Origin: Belliella aquatica
Lineage (GTDB): Bacteria; Bacteroidota; Bacteroidia; Cytophagales; Cyclobacteriaceae
NCBI RefSeq assembly: GCF_014637795.1
Contig: NZ_BMFD01000006.1
Location: 178,745-242,744 of the forward strand
Direction of reading: 5' to 3'
Length of the DNA stretch: 64,000 nt
Positions 61,588 to 64,000 of the stretch are shown piece by piece; positions within the stretch are counted from its first letter, which is position 1, and each line of letters begins with the position of its first letter. The translations under genes were made by a program, and so were the position numbers. A model generated the notes under the pieces. The model was not told the DNA's origin and made no database searches. It was given only the letters and a program-made list of their open reading frames with translations.

Positions 61588-62748
61588 ATGCGATTATCTC
61601 TTTTATATATTACACTTTTAATATTTGTGAGTTGTAAGCAAAAGGTTCAAAGTGTTGATGATACCATAATTATTACTTCGTCCAAGGTAGGTGAAGAATT
61701 AATTTCAACAATCAATTTAGAATTGCTTGAATTTGAGTATGATGAGCCTGTCGGGATTGGATTAACTTTACTGCATAATGAAAACTTTTATTTTATTGAT
61801 AGATTGAGTACTCAGATTTTAGAGTTTGACTTTGAAGGGAATTTTAAGAGGAAACCGATCACCAAAGGGGAAGGTCCATCAGAGATTCAAAGATTTCATA
61901 CTGTTTATTTTGGGAAAGATCAATTCTATTTTATCTCTGGATATACTGTCTCCGTTTTCAATAAAGATTTTAACCTAGTGAGACGGTTTGAGTTGGATTT
62001 CGAACATGGGAGTACGCTACACGAAATCGAGCATAACCCTACACCTGATAATCCTGCAGTATATGAACTTAAATACTGGGGCAATCAAGTTTTTGAAAAT
62101 AACGGGTTTTTTTATGTAAAAATTGAATCAAGTAATCCCAAGTTCAATGGTTATGACCACAGAGAATATTATTTGTATGGGGGAACCTATGGAGAATTTG
62201 ATCTCAAAACTGGAAAGGCTACAAGGGTATTGGGCAAAAGACCACCTGTGTATTTAAATTATAGTCATATCACATATCTTGATTTGTATTATCATGATGT
62301 TCATGAGAAGGAGATTTATTTGAGTTTTGAACCAGATTCATTGATTTACATAACCGATATGGAGTTTAATGTAAAAGAGGCTTTTGGTGTAAAGGGAATT
62401 GGTATGCATCAGGATTATATAGAAACTAAGCATCATGAAGAAGCAAGTAACTTGGTGTTTAGGATGAATAAAATACAGAAAGGATATTATAAGTATGTCA
62501 AGCATTTCCATGAGGATGGCATTACTTTCAGGACTTATACTTTAGGTATTCCAAATGATACTGTCCTAGAGCATGGTACAAATCCACAAAGGATGCAGAT
62601 TTATAAGGATAAAGCATTGGTTGGTGATGTAGAAGTTCCCACTTCTTTTGCAATCATAGGAAAAATAGGTGATTATTATTATGCTGATGGTTCTGGTGGA
62701 AACCCTAATAATGAAGAGATTATAGTTTATAAATTTAAATTGGAATAG
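61588..62748 (+). CDS. 6-bladed beta-propeller lipoprotein, operon 2 copy B
   Basis: A 386-residue lipoprotein with lipobox FVSC (Cys about residue 15). KGEGPSEIQRFHTVYFG (about residues 93-109) is the family motif. It is clearly paralogous to copy A: FDLKTGKATRVLGKRPPVYLNYSHI, FEPDSLIYITDMEFNVKEAFGVKGIGM and the identical C-terminal EEIIVYKFKLE. The last 42 bases, including stop and next ATG, are identical to the same junction of copy A. Confidence 0.88.
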   Translation: MRLSLLYITLLIFVSCKQKVQSVDDTIIITSSKVGEELISTINLELLEFEYDEPVGIGLTLLHNENFYFIDRLSTQILEFDFEGNFKRKPITKGEGPSEIQRFHTVYFGKDQFYFISGYTVSVFNKDFNLVRRFELDFEHGSTLHEIEHNPTPDNPAVYELKYWGNQVFENNGFFYVKIESSNPKFNGYDHREYYLYGGTYGEFDLKTGKATRVLGKRPPVYLNYSHITYLDLYYHDVHEKEIYLSFEPDSLIYITDMEFNVKEAFGVKGIGMHQDYIETKHHEEASNLVFRMNKIQKGYYKYVKHFHEDGITFRTYTLGIPNDTVLEHGTNPQRMQIYKDKALVGDVEVPTSFAIIGKIGDYYYADGSGGNPNNEEIIVYKFKLE

Positions 62749-62750
62749 TT

Positions 62751-63896
62751 ATGAGGAGTTTTTTTACATTGCTTGGATTGTTGTTGTTTTCTTTGGGAGC
62801 TATTGGGCAGACATATACTTTTGCTGTCAAGCGAGCAGCTGATGCTGCACCAGTAAGTTATGCTCATATACAAATCGGCAATTCTCTTCAAGGCGTTGTG
62901 ACGAATTTAGAAGGAATGGGTACGCTGACAGTTTCTTCCAAATACTCAGATGACGAGATCAAGGTGTCATTCATGGGATATGAGGTCAAAATACTACAAA
63001 TCAGACAACTTAAAAGAGACCAAATAAATGAGGTATTATTAGAAGAGAATGATATTGAGCTGAGCGGAGTCTCAGTAGTGGATATTGGCATTAGCCCATC
63101 TGATTTTTATCTCAAGACTATGGAAATGGTCGATAAGACTTTCTATACCAAAAGCTACACAGGACTAGCAAGCTATTCTGAGCAAGTCATAGAAGATGGA
63201 GAGCCAACTTTCGCTTATGAAATGGAGATATTGTATGATGCTCAAGGATTTCGAAAAGCTACTGGGAAAAATCAATATACCAACAATGATGATGTATATT
63301 TTAAACAACTTATCAACGTAGATGGTGAGCAAAAATATTCGTATGCTAAAGTTGGGGAACTTGTGGGTTTTGATTTTCCATATGGACCTCCAGATCAGAT
63401 CCATGATGCTTTTATCACCGAGTTTTTATCTAAAAAGAGTTGGTTCGAAAGACTTACGCTACATAATCCAGAAGTTAAGGTTATTTCTAATTGGAGATTT
63501 GAAGATTTACTTGAAAATGAAGGAGAGAAATTTGTCAAGCTGGCTAGTAGAGGAAGCAAATCAGAGATTGTTTATTTGATTAACATTGATACTTATCATG
63601 TTAATGCTATTGAAGCAAAAATTCTTAAAGCGTCCTCCTCTCATCGAAATATCATGGGATACTACCATCATGGAGAAATTGATATTAGAATTGATTACTT
63701 TGTGGTAGATGGGTTATCTTACGTGAAGCAGGTGGAAATAAGTGAACTAAAAAGGATAGGTAATTCTCCAGAGCTTGGAACAAAAAGGGTTGCTGTTAAA
63801 TTAGTTTTTCATGAACATACCAACGAAAAGCCTGATAAAAAGAAGAAGGTTGATATTGATTTTATTGACGATGTTGTGATGAAGAAAGGAAATTAA
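62751..63896 (+). CDS. CarboxypepD_reg-like domain protein (secreted)
   Basis: A 381-residue protein with a signal peptide (residues 1-19, LGAIGQ). The N-terminal domain (about residues 20-100) matches the carboxypeptidase-D regulatory-like fold of Bacteroidota surface proteins: YAHIQIGNSLQGVVTNLEGMGTLTVSSKYSDDEIKVSFMGYE. The remaining mixed beta domain is not recognised. It starts 2 bases after copy B, so it is likely the last member of operon 2 and an envelope partner of the propellers. Confidence 0.75.
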   Translation: MRSFFTLLGLLLFSLGAIGQTYTFAVKRAADAAPVSYAHIQIGNSLQGVVTNLEGMGTLTVSSKYSDDEIKVSFMGYEVKILQIRQLKRDQINEVLLEENDIELSGVSVVDIGISPSDFYLKTMEMVDKTFYTKSYTGLASYSEQVIEDGEPTFAYEMEILYDAQGFRKATGKNQYTNNDDVYFKQLINVDGEQKYSYAKVGELVGFDFPYGPPDQIHDAFITEFLSKKSWFERLTLHNPEVKVISNWRFEDLLENEGEKFVKLASRGSKSEIVYLINIDTYHVNAIEAKILKASSSHRNIMGYYHHGEIDIRIDYFVVDGLSYVKQVEISELKRIGNSPELGTKRVAVKLVFHEHTNEKPDKKKKVDIDFIDDVVMKKGN

Positions 63897-63956
63897 TTGT
63901 ATCCGTCCGATAAACCCCATATTTTCTGATTACTGTTTGGGTTGTAATCTTGCGTC

Positions 63957-64000
63957 ATGAAAAAGATTAGCAACGACGAATATTACAAGCTGTTCACCAA
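63957..64000 (+). CDS. 5' end of a further CDS (truncated by window)
   Basis: ATG 63957 is followed by an open frame reading MKKISNDEYYKLFT to the window edge. Too little is visible to assign a family. Its upstream 60 bases hold TAATCTTG (63946-63953 approx.), a near match to TAnnTTTG, close to the start. Confidence 0.45.
   Translation, partial: MKKISNDEYYKLFT

Overview
The window looks like chromosome of a low-GC Bacteroidota, most likely order Cytophagales (Cyclobacteriaceae-like; this is inference). The pointers are a type IX secretion sorting domain and a PorT-like gene beside ubiE, DUF5606, the BshA and YpdA bacillithiol genes, several TAnnTTTG promoter boxes with no obvious Shine-Dalgarno sites, BlaI/M56 and DUF4143-type ATPase genes, and many short-signal lipoproteins. 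No rRNA, tRNA, CRISPR array, phage gene or intact insertion sequence was seen.

Region 1-5.3 kb holds a glycogen/maltodextrin operon (end of a debranching enzyme, GT4 glycosyltransferase, GH57 hydrolase, a lipoprotein RidA, a small lipoprotein), then a HAD hydrolase and small membrane proteins. Region 5.3-31.5 kb is core housekeeping: murF, a T9SS-exported FG-GAP protein, panB, a PyrR-like phosphoribosyltransferase, rsgA, waaA, a 2-Cys peroxiredoxin, an LMW-PTP/fructosamine-kinase pair, aspartate kinase, fbp, engB, ubiE-porT, a GntP permease with a cyanophycinase-like peptidase, rlmN, and mutL with two rhomboid proteases.

Region 31.5-53.5 kb mixes envelope and metabolic genes: a GH3/beta-lactamase fusion, bshA, a fatty acid hydroxylase, a PQQ-type sugar dehydrogenase, a DUF4143-type ATPase, a BlaI/M56 pair with three operators, an OYE reductase, an NRDE protein, ypdA, a RelE/ParE toxin-antitoxin pair, an amino acid permease, an acyltransferase-gpsA pair and a polyprenyl synthase. 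Region 53.5-56.2 kb is a membrane-protein/winged-helix regulator operon with a duplicated operator.

The most unusual part is 56.2-63.9 kb. Two operons each begin with a strongly conserved leader and a tiny secreted Cys-rich peptide, then a hairpin terminator, then one or more lipoproteins of the 6-bladed beta-propeller/DUF4221 type. The second operon repeats the peptide-propeller unit and ends with a CarboxypepD_reg-like protein. Two of the peptides share a six-cysteine framework. The layout recalls the poorly understood NVEALA-peptide/propeller-lipoprotein loci of Bacteroidales, but these peptides lack the canonical NVEALA motif. This is the best candidate for an undescribed system.
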